This document shows, piece after piece, positions 35,388 to 43,800 of a DNA stretch of 44,671 nucleotides. The notes below the pieces were generated by a model, which saw only the letters and a list, made by a program, of their open reading frames with translations, ran no database searches and was not told the origin of the DNA. The number at the start of each line of letters is the position of its first letter. The first letter of the stretch is position 1. A program made the translations under genes and the position numbers. This DNA is from Acidimicrobiaceae bacterium (GTDB taxonomy: Bacteria; Actinomycetota; Acidimicrobiia; Acidimicrobiales; RAAP-2), in NCBI GenBank assembly GCA_003133685.1, contig PKYQ01000014.1, positions 13,919-58,589 on the forward strand. Reading direction: 5' to 3'.

Positions 35388-35579
35388 GTGGCGGACGCAA
35401 TATCTCGTTTGCTCGCTATTAGCGACGAAATCGGCTGCCGAGGACTCCTGATACGCGCCGAAAGTGAAGGAGCACGCAACTTCTATCTTCACCAAATTCC
35501 CGGACTCGAGCAAAGTCCCACCGATGAACTCCATTTGTTGCTGCTATTGAAGGATGCCAGGGGGACGTTGCTCGAATAG
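35388..35579 (+). pseudogene. Remnant of a TacT-like GNAT acetyltransferase (toxin type)
   Basis: The 63-residue frame (VADAISRLL, IGCRGLLIRAESEGARNFY, SPTDELHLLLLLKDARGTL) matches the last third of GNAT toxins of the DUF1778/TacT toxin-antitoxin type, which end with a helix, an ARxFYxxxGFxxSPTD turn and HLMLLLKD. Everything before the final helix, including the acetyl-CoA P-loop, is missing. No DUF1778/RHH antitoxin is present, and the sequence abuts the dehydrogenase gene. The GTG at 35388 has no convincing ribosome binding site. It is therefore a decayed fragment rather than a working gene. Confidence 0.7.
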
Positions 35580-35596
35580 CGATGTGGGGTTCGCGG

Positions 35597-37048
35597 CTAA
35601 AGGTTGTCCGCCCCGGGTTTGAGCCCCAGGACGTTTCTCAGTCCAAGCGTGGACTTGGTGATATGAGGTTTCAGTGCACCGAGAGAGCGCGAACGCACTG
35701 CGCCGCTCATGACGCCGGCCCCGTAGGCGACGTCGTCGGCCACGCCGAGAGGAATATCGGCAACGCGAACCCGCGTCGATCGCCAGCGATACGCCGTTCC
35801 CACGATGAATAGCGTCAACGCGCGACGGCGGAGCTTCGGGTGCAGGGCGCTCAGCACGATCACGATGCCGAACGTGCGTACCGCGGCGCGCGCCATCAGG
35901 GGACCGGCGCGAACCATGCCGCGTCCGACCAGTTCGTCCGCGACCTTGCCCGCGTTGTCCGTCGTCGTAAGTAGTCGCTCGCGAAGTTGGTTGCGCGCGG
36001 CGTCCATGATGCGAAGCCCGACCATCGGCTTGCCGACCATTGCGCTCAGCCACGTAAAGAGCGTCCACGTATCGGCGCGAAAGGGCGCCAGGCGCGTACC
36101 GTGGCGCTGGGCGAGTTCGCTCGAGGACTGTCCGTAGCGAATGCGTTGTCCCCACCAACCGCGCCACGAGTCCCGGGCCCGGTGCGACACGGCGACCTCC
36201 GCGACGTAGCGAACGAGCCATCCGTGGTCGTGCAGTCGCCACACGAGATCGACGTCCTCCCCGTAGCGCAGTGACTCGTCGAAGCCGTCACCGAAACTGG
36301 TCCGGCGAATCAACAAGCACGCACTCGGTACGAAGTGCACCGCCGAGTTGGGAATCACCAACGCGCCGCGATCACCTACGTCCAACGGACTGAATCGCTC
36401 TTCGAAGTGGTCGCGCAGCGACGGGCCACGAGTGCCTCGGATGCGCGGCGCGACGGCTCCTTCGAGGGGATCGTCGAAGTAGGGCCCTAGCCGTGCGAGG
36501 ACGTCGAGCGCGTTATCGAAGGTGACGTCGACGTCGATGAACCACAGCAAAGGCCGCGACGTCGCTCGCGCCCCGGCGTTTCGGGCACTGCCGGGTCCAT
36601 GGTTCTCTTCCAGACGCACGACCTCAGCTCCGAAGCGTTGCGCGCAGTTCGCGACGGCTTCGGCGTCCCTCGACGCGTCGTCGACGACAGTGACGTGAAG
36701 TCCATGAAGTGACTCGAGAAGTGCGGCGAGAGGATCGACGTCATTGTGAACCGGCACGACGACGTCGACGTCGTCAACATTCGCTTCGCTGCGATAGAGG
36801 GGGTGGAGCAGTCCCTGTTGGACGAGCGTCCGAGCGAAACGCTCTTCGCCGGCCTGGACTTCGCCCCCGCCAACCCATCGTTCAGCCACTGCTCGAGATC
36901 CGCCGGGAAGACGCAGCAACCGCCACGGTGATCCGCCGCTCAGCAGGTCGCGGTCGAGGAACTTCGCACCTTCGTCGAGGATCACTTTCGTCCCCATCGG
37001 GACCGGAACTTCGACCGGGAGCGGCGCCAGAGGAAGTAGTTTGCTCAC
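35597..37048 (-). CDS. mftF: Mycofactocin glycosyltransferase MftF
   Basis: MftF adds a chain of beta-1,4-linked glucose to the mycofactocin precursor. The 483-residue protein has an N-terminal extension of about 90 residues (LDEGAKFLDRDLLSGGSPWR, typical of MftF), then a family-2 glycosyltransferase domain (VVVPVHND, VDDASRD, NHGPGSARNAG, FIDVDVTFD, RYGEDVDLVWRLHDHGW). A C-terminal region with hydrophobic helices follows. The GTG at 37048 is the only plausible start. The gene is divergent from mftA, 74 bp apart, whereas in mycobacteria mftF follows mftE on the same strand. Confidence 0.9.
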   Translation of the reverse strand: MSKLLPLAPLPVEVPVPMGTKVILDEGAKFLDRDLLSGGSPWRLLRLPGGSRAVAERWVGGGEVQAGEERFARTLVQQGLLHPLYRSEANVDDVDVVVPVHNDVDPLAALLESLHGLHVTVVDDASRDAEAVANCAQRFGAEVVRLEENHGPGSARNAGARATSRPLLWFIDVDVTFDNALDVLARLGPYFDDPLEGAVAPRIRGTRGPSLRDHFEERFSPLDVGDRGALVIPNSAVHFVPSACLLIRRTSFGDGFDESLRYGEDVDLVWRLHDHGWLVRYVAEVAVSHRARDSWRGWWGQRIRYGQSSSELAQRHGTRLAPFRADTWTLFTWLSAMVGKPMVGLRIMDAARNQLRERLLTTTDNAGKVADELVGRGMVRAGPLMARAAVRTFGIVIVLSALHPKLRRRALTLFIVGTAYRWRSTRVRVADIPLGVADDVAYGAGVMSGAVRSRSLGALKPHITKSTLGLRNVLGLKPGADNL

Positions 37049-37076
37049 GCGTGGAGTCTGACACGATTTGGTCCGG

Positions 37077-37096
37077 CACCGGTCGCGACACCGGTC
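37077..37096. promoter_or_regulatory. Tandem 8-bp repeats in the mftF-mftA divergent promoter region
   Basis: CACCGGTC occurs twice, at 37077-37084 and 37089-37096, separated by GCGA; each copy contains the palindrome ACCGGT. The repeats are 27 bp upstream of the mftA start and 28 bp upstream of the mftF start, a good place for an operator serving both. MftR, the usual TetR regulator, is not in this window. Confidence 0.4.
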
Positions 37097-37122
37097 AGAA
37101 TGGAGACGTTCGAGGAGGAACC

Positions 37123-37227
37123 ATGCCCACGGAAACACTGTTCGAAGAACCGGTTGTCGAGACTGAAGAGAGCGAGGAGCTGCTCGTCGAAGAGGTCTCC
37201 ATCGACGGACTGTGCGGCGTCTACTAA
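37123..37227 (+). CDS. mftA: Mycofactocin precursor peptide MftA
   Basis: This 34-residue peptide is the substrate from which mycofactocin is made. After an acidic leader (MPTETLFEEPVVETEESEEL) it ends EVSIDGLCGVY; in the family the final Val-Tyr is decarboxylated and cross-linked by MftC, then released as a two-residue core. The usual ending is IDGMCGVY, so Met is replaced by Leu here. GAGGAGG sits directly upstream of the ATG. A longer frame from 36709 is open but antisense to mftF and is not the gene. The stop is two bases before the likely mftB start. Confidence 0.95.
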   Translation: MPTETLFEEPVVETEESEELLVEEVSIDGLCGVY

Positions 37228-37229
37228 CC

Positions 37230-37511
37230 GTGACGACGTCATCCGCCGTCACTTTTGACGCGACCGCACCGTGGCAGTTGAACGAACAGGTCTCGTTGCG
37301 TGACGAGTCGTTCGGCGCGCTGGCGTACCACCACGGCACGCGTCGCCTGGTCTTCCTGAAGTCTCGCGAGCTCGTCGACGTCGTTCGCCGCGTCGCGGAG
37401 TTCGAGAGCGCCGACGCCGCAATCGACGCATTGGTTCCCGCGGATCAACACGCGCGCTACGTATCGGCCCTGACGTCACTCGTTCGCTCGGAGATTCTCT
37501 GTGGGCGCTGA
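37230..37511 (+). CDS. mftB: Mycofactocin chaperone MftB (RiPP recognition element)
   Basis: MftB is a PqqD-like RRE protein that binds the MftA leader and presents it to MftC. The 93 residues show NEQVSLRDESFGALAYHHGT and a winged-helix-like C-terminal half (LVDVVRRVAEFESADAAIDA). The GTG at 37230 lies two bases after the mftA stop; a GTG at 37212 inside mftA is an alternative that would give a six-residue longer form. There is no clear ribosome binding site, so re-initiation after mftA is likely. It overlaps mftC by 11 bases. Confidence 0.9.
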   Translation: MTTSSAVTFDATAPWQLNEQVSLRDESFGALAYHHGTRRLVFLKSRELVDVVRRVAEFESADAAIDALVPADQHARYVSALTSLVRSEILCGR

Positions 37512-38616
37512 GAGCTCGCTTCGTGATCGATTCGAACGAGGGCTGGCGGCCCCGATCTGTCTCACCTGGGAGCTGACCTACGCCTGCAACCTCGCGTGCA
37601 CGCACTGTCTCTCATCGTCGGGACGACGCGACCCCAATGAGTTGAGCACGCGAGAAGCGAAGTCGTTGATCGACGAGATCGCCGCGATGCAGATCTTCTA
37701 TATCAACATCGGCGGCGGCGAGCCGATGATCCGTCGCGACTTCTTCGAACTCATCGAACACGCGGTCGACCAGCACGTCGGCGTCAAGTTCTCGACGAAC
37801 GGAACCCGAATCGACGAAGCGGCCGCGCGCCGACTGGCGAGCATCGACTACCTCGACATCCAGATCTCGATCGACGGCGCCGACGCCGCGACCAGTGATC
37901 GAATTCGTGGCGCCGGAAGTTACGACAGCGCTCGTCGCGCCATGGACAATCTGAAGGCCGCGGATTTCGGTCAGTTCAAGATCTCGGTCGTGATGACCCG
38001 GGAGTCCATCGAACAGCTCGATGAATTCGAGAAGCTCGCCGCGCACTACGGCGCCGAGCTTCGACTCACGCGTCTACGACCCTCGGGTCGAGGCGTCGAC
38101 GTGTGGCAAGAACTGCACCCCACGCTCGAGCAGAATCGACGCCTGTATAGATGGCTGCTCGAACGTCCGAACGTGTTGACCGGCGACTCGTTCTTCCACC
38201 TCTCGGCGCTCGGCGAACCGCTCTCGGGGCTCAACCTCTGCGGCGCGGGTCGCGTGGTCTGTCTCATCGATCCGGTCGGTGAGGTCTACGCCTGTCCCTT
38301 CGTGATCCACGATGAGTTCCGCGCCGGCAACGTGCGCGCGGCGGGCTTCCAGGACGTGTGGCAGAACAGCGAACTGTTTCGATCGCTGCGCGAACCGGGC
38401 AACGCCGGCGCGTGCGCGTCGTGCGGTTCGTTCGACGCGTGTCGCGGCGGGTGCATGGCGGCGAAGTTCTTCACCGGACTCGAGATGAGCGACCCCGACC
38501 CCGAGTGCGTCTTCGGACACGGCGAGAGCGCGCTCGCCGCCAAGAAGGTGTTGTTGCGACCAACGCCGTCGCCCGATCACTCACGACGAATCCCGGTTTC
38601 GATCTCCTCGCGCTGA
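37501..38616 (+). CDS. mftC: Mycofactocin radical SAM maturase MftC
   Basis: MftC catalyses oxidative decarboxylation of the MftA C-terminal tyrosine and then a Val-Tyr carbon-carbon bond. The 371-residue protein has the radical SAM cluster motif Cys29-x3-Cys33-x2-Cys36 (CNLACTHC), the SAM-binding GGGEPMIR and a C-terminal SPASM domain with two auxiliary clusters (LCGAGRVVCLIDPVGEVYAC, ACASCGSFDACRGGC). The GTG at 37501 overlaps the mftB stop. Length and motifs are standard for the family. Confidence 0.95.
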   Translation: MGAESSLRDRFERGLAAPICLTWELTYACNLACTHCLSSSGRRDPNELSTREAKSLIDEIAAMQIFYINIGGGEPMIRRDFFELIEHAVDQHVGVKFSTNGTRIDEAAARRLASIDYLDIQISIDGADAATSDRIRGAGSYDSARRAMDNLKAADFGQFKISVVMTRESIEQLDEFEKLAAHYGAELRLTRLRPSGRGVDVWQELHPTLEQNRRLYRWLLERPNVLTGDSFFHLSALGEPLSGLNLCGAGRVVCLIDPVGEVYACPFVIHDEFRAGNVRAAGFQDVWQNSELFRSLREPGNAGACASCGSFDACRGGCMAAKFFTGLEMSDPDPECVFGHGESALAAKKVLLRPTPSPDHSRRIPVSISSR

Positions 38617-38672
38617 CGAGGACCAATTTGGGCCCTCGGATAAAGTTCCACTGAGTCGGGAACGGGGAATTG

Positions 38673-39845
38673 ATGGCGAGCAAGTGGTTTGAGTCGGTGG
38701 CCGTCGCCCAGCGTCGAGCCGAGAAACGTCTCCCCAAGTCCGTCTACGCGGCCCTCGTCGCCGGATCCGAAAAAGGACTCTCGTCAAGGGACAACCTGGA
38801 GTCCTTCGACCTCTTGGGATTCGCGCCGCACGTGGCCGGGAACAAGCGCGAGCGCACGATGTCGACGACGGTCATGGGCCAATCGGTGTCGATGCCCGTG
38901 CTGATCTCACCGACCGGTGTGCAGGCGGTGCACCCCGACGGCGAGGTCGCGGTCGCGCGCGCCGGGGCGAACCGCGGCGTCTGCGTCGGGCTCAGCTCCT
39001 TCGCCAGCCGCTCGCTCGAGGAGGTCTGCGCCGTCAGCGACCAGGTGCTGTTCCAGATGTACTGGTCCGGAGAGCGCGACACGATGCTCCAGAGGCTCAG
39101 TCGCGCGAAGTCAGCCGGGGCCAAGGGCATCATCCTCACCCTCGACTGGTCCTTCTCCAACGGACGCGACTGGGGCAGCCCCTGGATCCCCGAGAAGATA
39201 GACGCCAAGGCCGTCCTGAAGCTCGCCCCCGAGGTGCTGGCGCGCCCGGCGTGGTTCTGGAGCTTCGCGCGCAGCGGGCACCTCCCCAACCTCACGACGC
39301 CCAACATGGCGCTGCCCGGAGAGAAGCCCCCGACCTTCTTCGGCGCCTACTACGAGTGGATGCAGAGCCGGCTCCCCAGCTGGGAGGACGTCGCGTGGTT
39401 GCGTTCCCAGTGGGACGGTCCCTTCATGGTGAAGGGGGTCAGCCGCGTGGATGACGCGAAGAGGGTCGTCGACCTCGGCGCCACGGCGCTGTCGGTCTCC
39501 AATCACGGGGGCAACAACCTCGACGGCACGCCCGCACCGATCCGCTCGCTCTCGGCGGTCGCCGACGCGGTGGGCGACCAGATCGAGGTGCTCCTCGACG
39601 GCGGGGTGCGCCGCGGCAGCGACGTCGTCAAGGCGCTCGCGCTCGGGGCGCGGGCGGTGATGATCGGCCGCGCCTATCTGTGGGGGCTCGCCGCCAACGG
39701 CCAGGCGGGAGTGGAGAACGTGCTCGACGTGCTGCGCGGCGGCATCGACTCGACGCTGCTCGGGCTCGGGAGGTCGAGCACGCTCGAGCTCACCCGCGAC
39801 GACGTGGTCGCCCCCACGGACTTCTTCCGGAAGCTCGGAACGTGA
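38673..39845 (+). CDS. mftD: Mycofactocin FMN-dependent oxidase MftD
   Basis: MftD oxidatively deaminates the cyclised intermediate to give the redox-active pre-mycofactocin. The 390-residue protein belongs to the FMN-dependent alpha-hydroxy-acid dehydrogenase fold (PVLISPTGVQAVHPDGEVAV, FQMYWSGERD, VKGVSRVDDAKR). It has the catalytic histidine in SNHGGNNLDGTPAP; ordinary lactate oxidases have SNHGGRQLD, and the NN variant is typical of MftD. DGGVRRGSDVVKALALGA and MIGRAYLWGL complete the flavin site. The ATG at 38673 follows ACGGGGAA. It overlaps the SDR gene by four bases. Confidence 0.92.
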   Translation: MASKWFESVAVAQRRAEKRLPKSVYAALVAGSEKGLSSRDNLESFDLLGFAPHVAGNKRERTMSTTVMGQSVSMPVLISPTGVQAVHPDGEVAVARAGANRGVCVGLSSFASRSLEEVCAVSDQVLFQMYWSGERDTMLQRLSRAKSAGAKGIILTLDWSFSNGRDWGSPWIPEKIDAKAVLKLAPEVLARPAWFWSFARSGHLPNLTTPNMALPGEKPPTFFGAYYEWMQSRLPSWEDVAWLRSQWDGPFMVKGVSRVDDAKRVVDLGATALSVSNHGGNNLDGTPAPIRSLSAVADAVGDQIEVLLDGGVRRGSDVVKALALGARAVMIGRAYLWGLAANGQAGVENVLDVLRGGIDSTLLGLGRSSTLELTRDDVVAPTDFFRKLGT

Positions 39846-40627
39846 ACCGCGTCGCGATCGTCACGGGGGGCGCGCGAGGCATAGGAGCCGCGACCGTGGA
39901 CGCCCTCGTGAACGACGGCTGCCGCGTCGTGGCGGTGGACCTTTGTCGCGACATCGATGAGATCGGCTACCCGATGGCCACGCGCGCCGACCTTGACGCG
40001 GTCGTGGCCCGACACGGCGACTCGGTGCTCGGCCTCGTCGGCGACGTGCGAAGTTCCTCGGACATGCAGCTGGCGGTCGAGACTGCGACGCGCCACTTCG
40101 GTCGCCTCGACGCGGTCGTGGCGTGCGCCGGGGTGATGGGTGCCGGTGGTCAGTTCTGGAACGTGAGCGACGCCTCGTGGGACGCGGTGTGGTCGGTGAA
40201 CGTGCTCGGAACGCGTCGGCTCATCGAGGCGGCCGCCCCTACGTTGATCGCCAACGGACCGGCGGCCAACAGCCGCATCGTCGCGGTCGCGTCAGCGGCC
40301 GGGAGCCTGGGTCTTCGTCACCTGGCCGCCTACACCTCGGCCAAGCACGCGGTCGTGGGCCTCATTCGAGGCGCGGCGATGGATCTGGCGGAGTATGGCG
40401 TCACCGCCAACGTCGTGAGTCCCGGCTCCACCCGCACCGCGATCCTCGAGGCCACGGCTCAGGTCTACGGCCTCTCCAGCGGCGAGGAGTTCGCCGCGCA
40501 GCAGCCCATCGGGCGCCTCCTCGATCCCGTCGAGATCGCCGCGGCGATCGCATGGGTGTGCTCTCCGGGGTCCTCGGCCGTCACCGGTGCCGACCTCGCC
40601 ATCGACGGCGGCATGACTGTCTCATAA
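39842..40627 (+). CDS. Mycofactocin-type SDR oxidoreductase
   Basis: The 261-residue SDR has TGGARGIG, DV in GDVRSSSD, CAGVMG in place of NNAG, the Ser in VASAAGSLG and the YTSAK pair. After the second beta strand it has VDLCRDIDEIGYPMATRADL, the insertion that in mycofactocin-dependent SDRs covers the NAD and keeps it from dissociating. The GTG at 39842 overlaps the mftD stop (GTGA), so it is co-translated with the cofactor genes. Its alcohol substrate is unknown. It occupies the place where mftE sits in mycobacteria. Confidence 0.9.
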   Translation: MNRVAIVTGGARGIGAATVDALVNDGCRVVAVDLCRDIDEIGYPMATRADLDAVVARHGDSVLGLVGDVRSSSDMQLAVETATRHFGRLDAVVACAGVMGAGGQFWNVSDASWDAVWSVNVLGTRRLIEAAAPTLIANGPAANSRIVAVASAAGSLGLRHLAAYTSAKHAVVGLIRGAAMDLAEYGVTANVVSPGSTRTAILEATAQVYGLSSGEEFAAQQPIGRLLDPVEIAAAIAWVCSPGSSAVTGADLAIDGGMTVS

Positions 40628-40811
40628 GCGTGGCTCGGGTCGGGAATCTCCTCTCGGGGTTGGTCGCGCGATGGTACCGATGCCGTCCAAGCCTTCGTGG
40701 GATTGGGCCCTGGGCCTCGGTCGGAAACAAGGTGTTATGAAGAGATGTGGCTATGAGTGCGTTCAGAGGTAGTGGTTCGAGCGCCGAGTTGGCGAGAATT
40801 GAGCGCGAAGC

Positions 40812-43800
40812 GTGACGTCCAGCACCGACCGCACACTCGATGAACTCGCCCCCGCGTCGTGCACGCGCGCCCGAGGACTCATCGACGACGCGCAGCGCCT
40901 GCGGACCCGGCGTGAGCGGGCCAACCGGCGCCGATTCTCGCGGCTGCTGAAGGATCGCCGCGCGATCGAGGTGACGATGACGTTGACCGATGAGGTGATG
41001 CGAGTGAGCCAAGCGCGCAGTGCCGCGGGGATCCTTCGAGGCACGGCGAAGCGGGCCAGCGTCGCGGGATTCGGCGCACTCAATGCCCTGGGCCTGCGAC
41101 TCATCGCGCTGGTGTCGCGTCCGACGCCCGCGCTCGCGGTCAAGGTGGTCCACGCCAGGGTGCGTGAACTCTCCAAGGACCTCATCCTCGCCGGTGAGAA
41201 CGACCCGCTGCGACGCCACCTTGACATCCGCCAGCGCGAGGGCATACGGCTCAACATCAACGTCCTCGGCGAGGCGGTGCTCGGCGAGGGCGAGGCCAAC
41301 GAACGACTCGAGCGAGTGCTCGAGATGATGACGCGCGAGGAGGTCACGTACGTCTCGGTGAAGCTCTCCTCGCTCGTGAGCCAGATCGTCACCATCGACC
41401 ACGAGGGCTCGCTGGAGCGGGTGTGCGAGAAGCTCCGGCTGCTCTACCGAAGGGCCCGGCGCGACGGCGTCTTCGTGAACCTCGACATGGAGGAGTACCG
41501 GGACCTGCGTCTCACCGTCGACGGATTCACCACGGTCCTGTCCGAAGCTGAGTTCGAAGACGTCGAGGCCGGCATTGTGCTCCAGGCGTACCTACCCGAC
41601 TCCCACCAGGCGCTCGAGGAACTCGTGGCCTGGTCGAAGGGCCGTCACGAGCGAAGCGGCGCCTCGATCAAGGTCCGCCTGGTGAAGGGCGCCAACCTCG
41701 CCATGGAGCACGCCGAGGCGCAGCTCCACGGCTGGACGCCCGCCCCCTATGGCTCCAAGGCCGACGTCGACGCGAGCTACGCGCGCCTGTTGGACGTCAG
41801 TCTGCGCTCCGCCAACGCCGGTGCCGTTCGCATCGGGGTCGCCAGCCACAACCTGTTCGACCTCTCGTGGGCGCTCGATGTCGCGCGCGAGCGCGGCGTA
41901 GAGGACCAGCTCGACATCGAGATGCTCGAAGGCATGGCCAACGCCGAGGCGCTGGCCATCGTCCAGAGCGGCCGCACGGTGCTGCTCTACGCGCCGGTGA
42001 CCCAGCACGACGACTTCGCGGCCGCCGTGGCCTACCTCGTGCGCCGTCTCGACGAGAACACGTCCGACGAGAACTACCTGAAGGCCGCCTTCTACATCGC
42101 CGACGACCCTAAGGTCTTCGCGGACCAGCAGCAGCGCTTCCTCGACTCGTTAGAGGCACGTCACCACGTCGTCACCGCGTCGCGGCGCCACGCGGTGGCG
42201 AGTGCCCACCGCAACGAGCGCTTCGAGAACTGCGCCGACGGCGATCCCACGAACCCGGTCTACGCCGCTGAGGTTACCGAGTCGCTCGCCCAGGTCGTCG
42301 GCGTGCGCGGCCACGAGATACCTCTGGTCATCAACGGCGAGCGGGTCGCCGCGGAGCAGTTCGAGGAGGGCCGGGACCCGAGCGCCCACGGGACTACCTG
42401 GTACCGCTACGCGGTCGCCACCGCCCTGCAGGTCGATGCGGCCGTGGCGAGCGCAAGGGCCTGCGCTCCGGCGTGGGCCGCTCTCACGTGCGCCGAGCGA
42501 CGCGTGATCCTTCAGAGCGCGGCAGCGGTGATGGAGCTGCGTCGCGCGAGGGCCATCGCGGTCATGGCGCGCGACGGCGGCAAGACCGTCGCCGAAGCCG
42601 ACCCCGAGGTGAGCGAGGCCATCGACTTCGCGCGCTTCTACGCGAATGAGGCCCAGGACTTCGGCGAGTCCGAGCCGCTCGGTGTCGTGCTCGTCGTGCC
42701 TCCCTGGAACTTCCCGTACGCGATCCCGTGCGGCGGCGTGTGCGCCGCATTGGCGGCGGGGAACGCGGTCATCTTGAAGCCCGCGCCCGAGGCGGTCGCT
42801 TGCGCCTGGGAGCTGGTCCAGTGCCTCTGGGAAGGGGGAGTGCCGCGCGACGTCCTGCAGTTCGTGCCCACGCGCGACGACGAGAGCGGACAGCGTCTCG
42901 TAACCCACGAGGGAGTGGACGGCGTCATACTCACCGGCTCGTTCGACACCGCCCGGCTGTTCACCTCGTGGAAGCCCGCCATCAACCTGCTCGGCGAGAC
43001 CAGCGGCAAGAACGCGATGCTCATCTCGTCCTACGCCGACATCGACCTGGCCGTGAAGGACCTCGTCCAGTCCGCCTTCGGCCACGCCGGCCAGAAGTGC
43101 AGCGCCGCCAGCCTCGGTATCGTCGAGAGGTCGATCTACGACAACCCCGCGTTCTTCCGCCAGCTCGGCGACGCCGTGCGGAGCCTCGCGGTCGGCGCGG
43201 GCTACGACCTCTCGACGTCGGTGGGCCCCATCATCCGGCCGGCCGAGGCGACCCTGGCGCGCGCTCTGGGTCAGCTCGACCCTGGCGAGGCGTGGCTCGT
43301 GGAGCCCGAAGCGCTCGACGAGGGACGACTGCTGTGGCGACCCGGCGTGAGGATCGGGGTCGCCGCGGGCTCGTGGAGCCACCAGAACGAGTGGTTCGGA
43401 CCGGTCCTGGCGATCATGCCCGCGCCGGACTTCGAGACCGCTCTGGCCTGGCAGAACCAGGTTCCCTACGGTCTTACCGCAGGCCTGCACTCCCTCGATG
43501 AGGCCGAGTGCCAGTACTGGATCGACCACGTCGAGGCGGGCAACCTCTACCTCAACCGAGGAGTCACCGGAGCGGTAGTGAACCGTCAGCCCTTCGGAGG
43601 ATGGAAGCGCAGCAGCGTCGGGCCGAGCGCGAAGGCGGGGGGCCGCAACTACGTCAACTGCCTGCGTAGCTGGCCCGCGTTGGTGGACGCCGACCGAGCC
43701 CAGGCAGAGCTCGAGGAGTGGTGGCGAAGCACTGGATCGCGCTCTCGCGACGAGGCCGGTCTCAGCGTCGAGGCCAACGTGCAGCGCTACCGCCACGCCC

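Noticed and set aside
35388-35579. The GNAT-like frame as an intact small gene
   Set aside because: It lacks the acetyl-CoA-binding region and antitoxin partner and has no ribosome binding site.
36709-37122. Long N-terminal extension of the mftA frame
   Set aside because: It is antisense to mftF; MftA precursors are about 30-50 residues and a strong ribosome binding site precedes the ATG at 37123.
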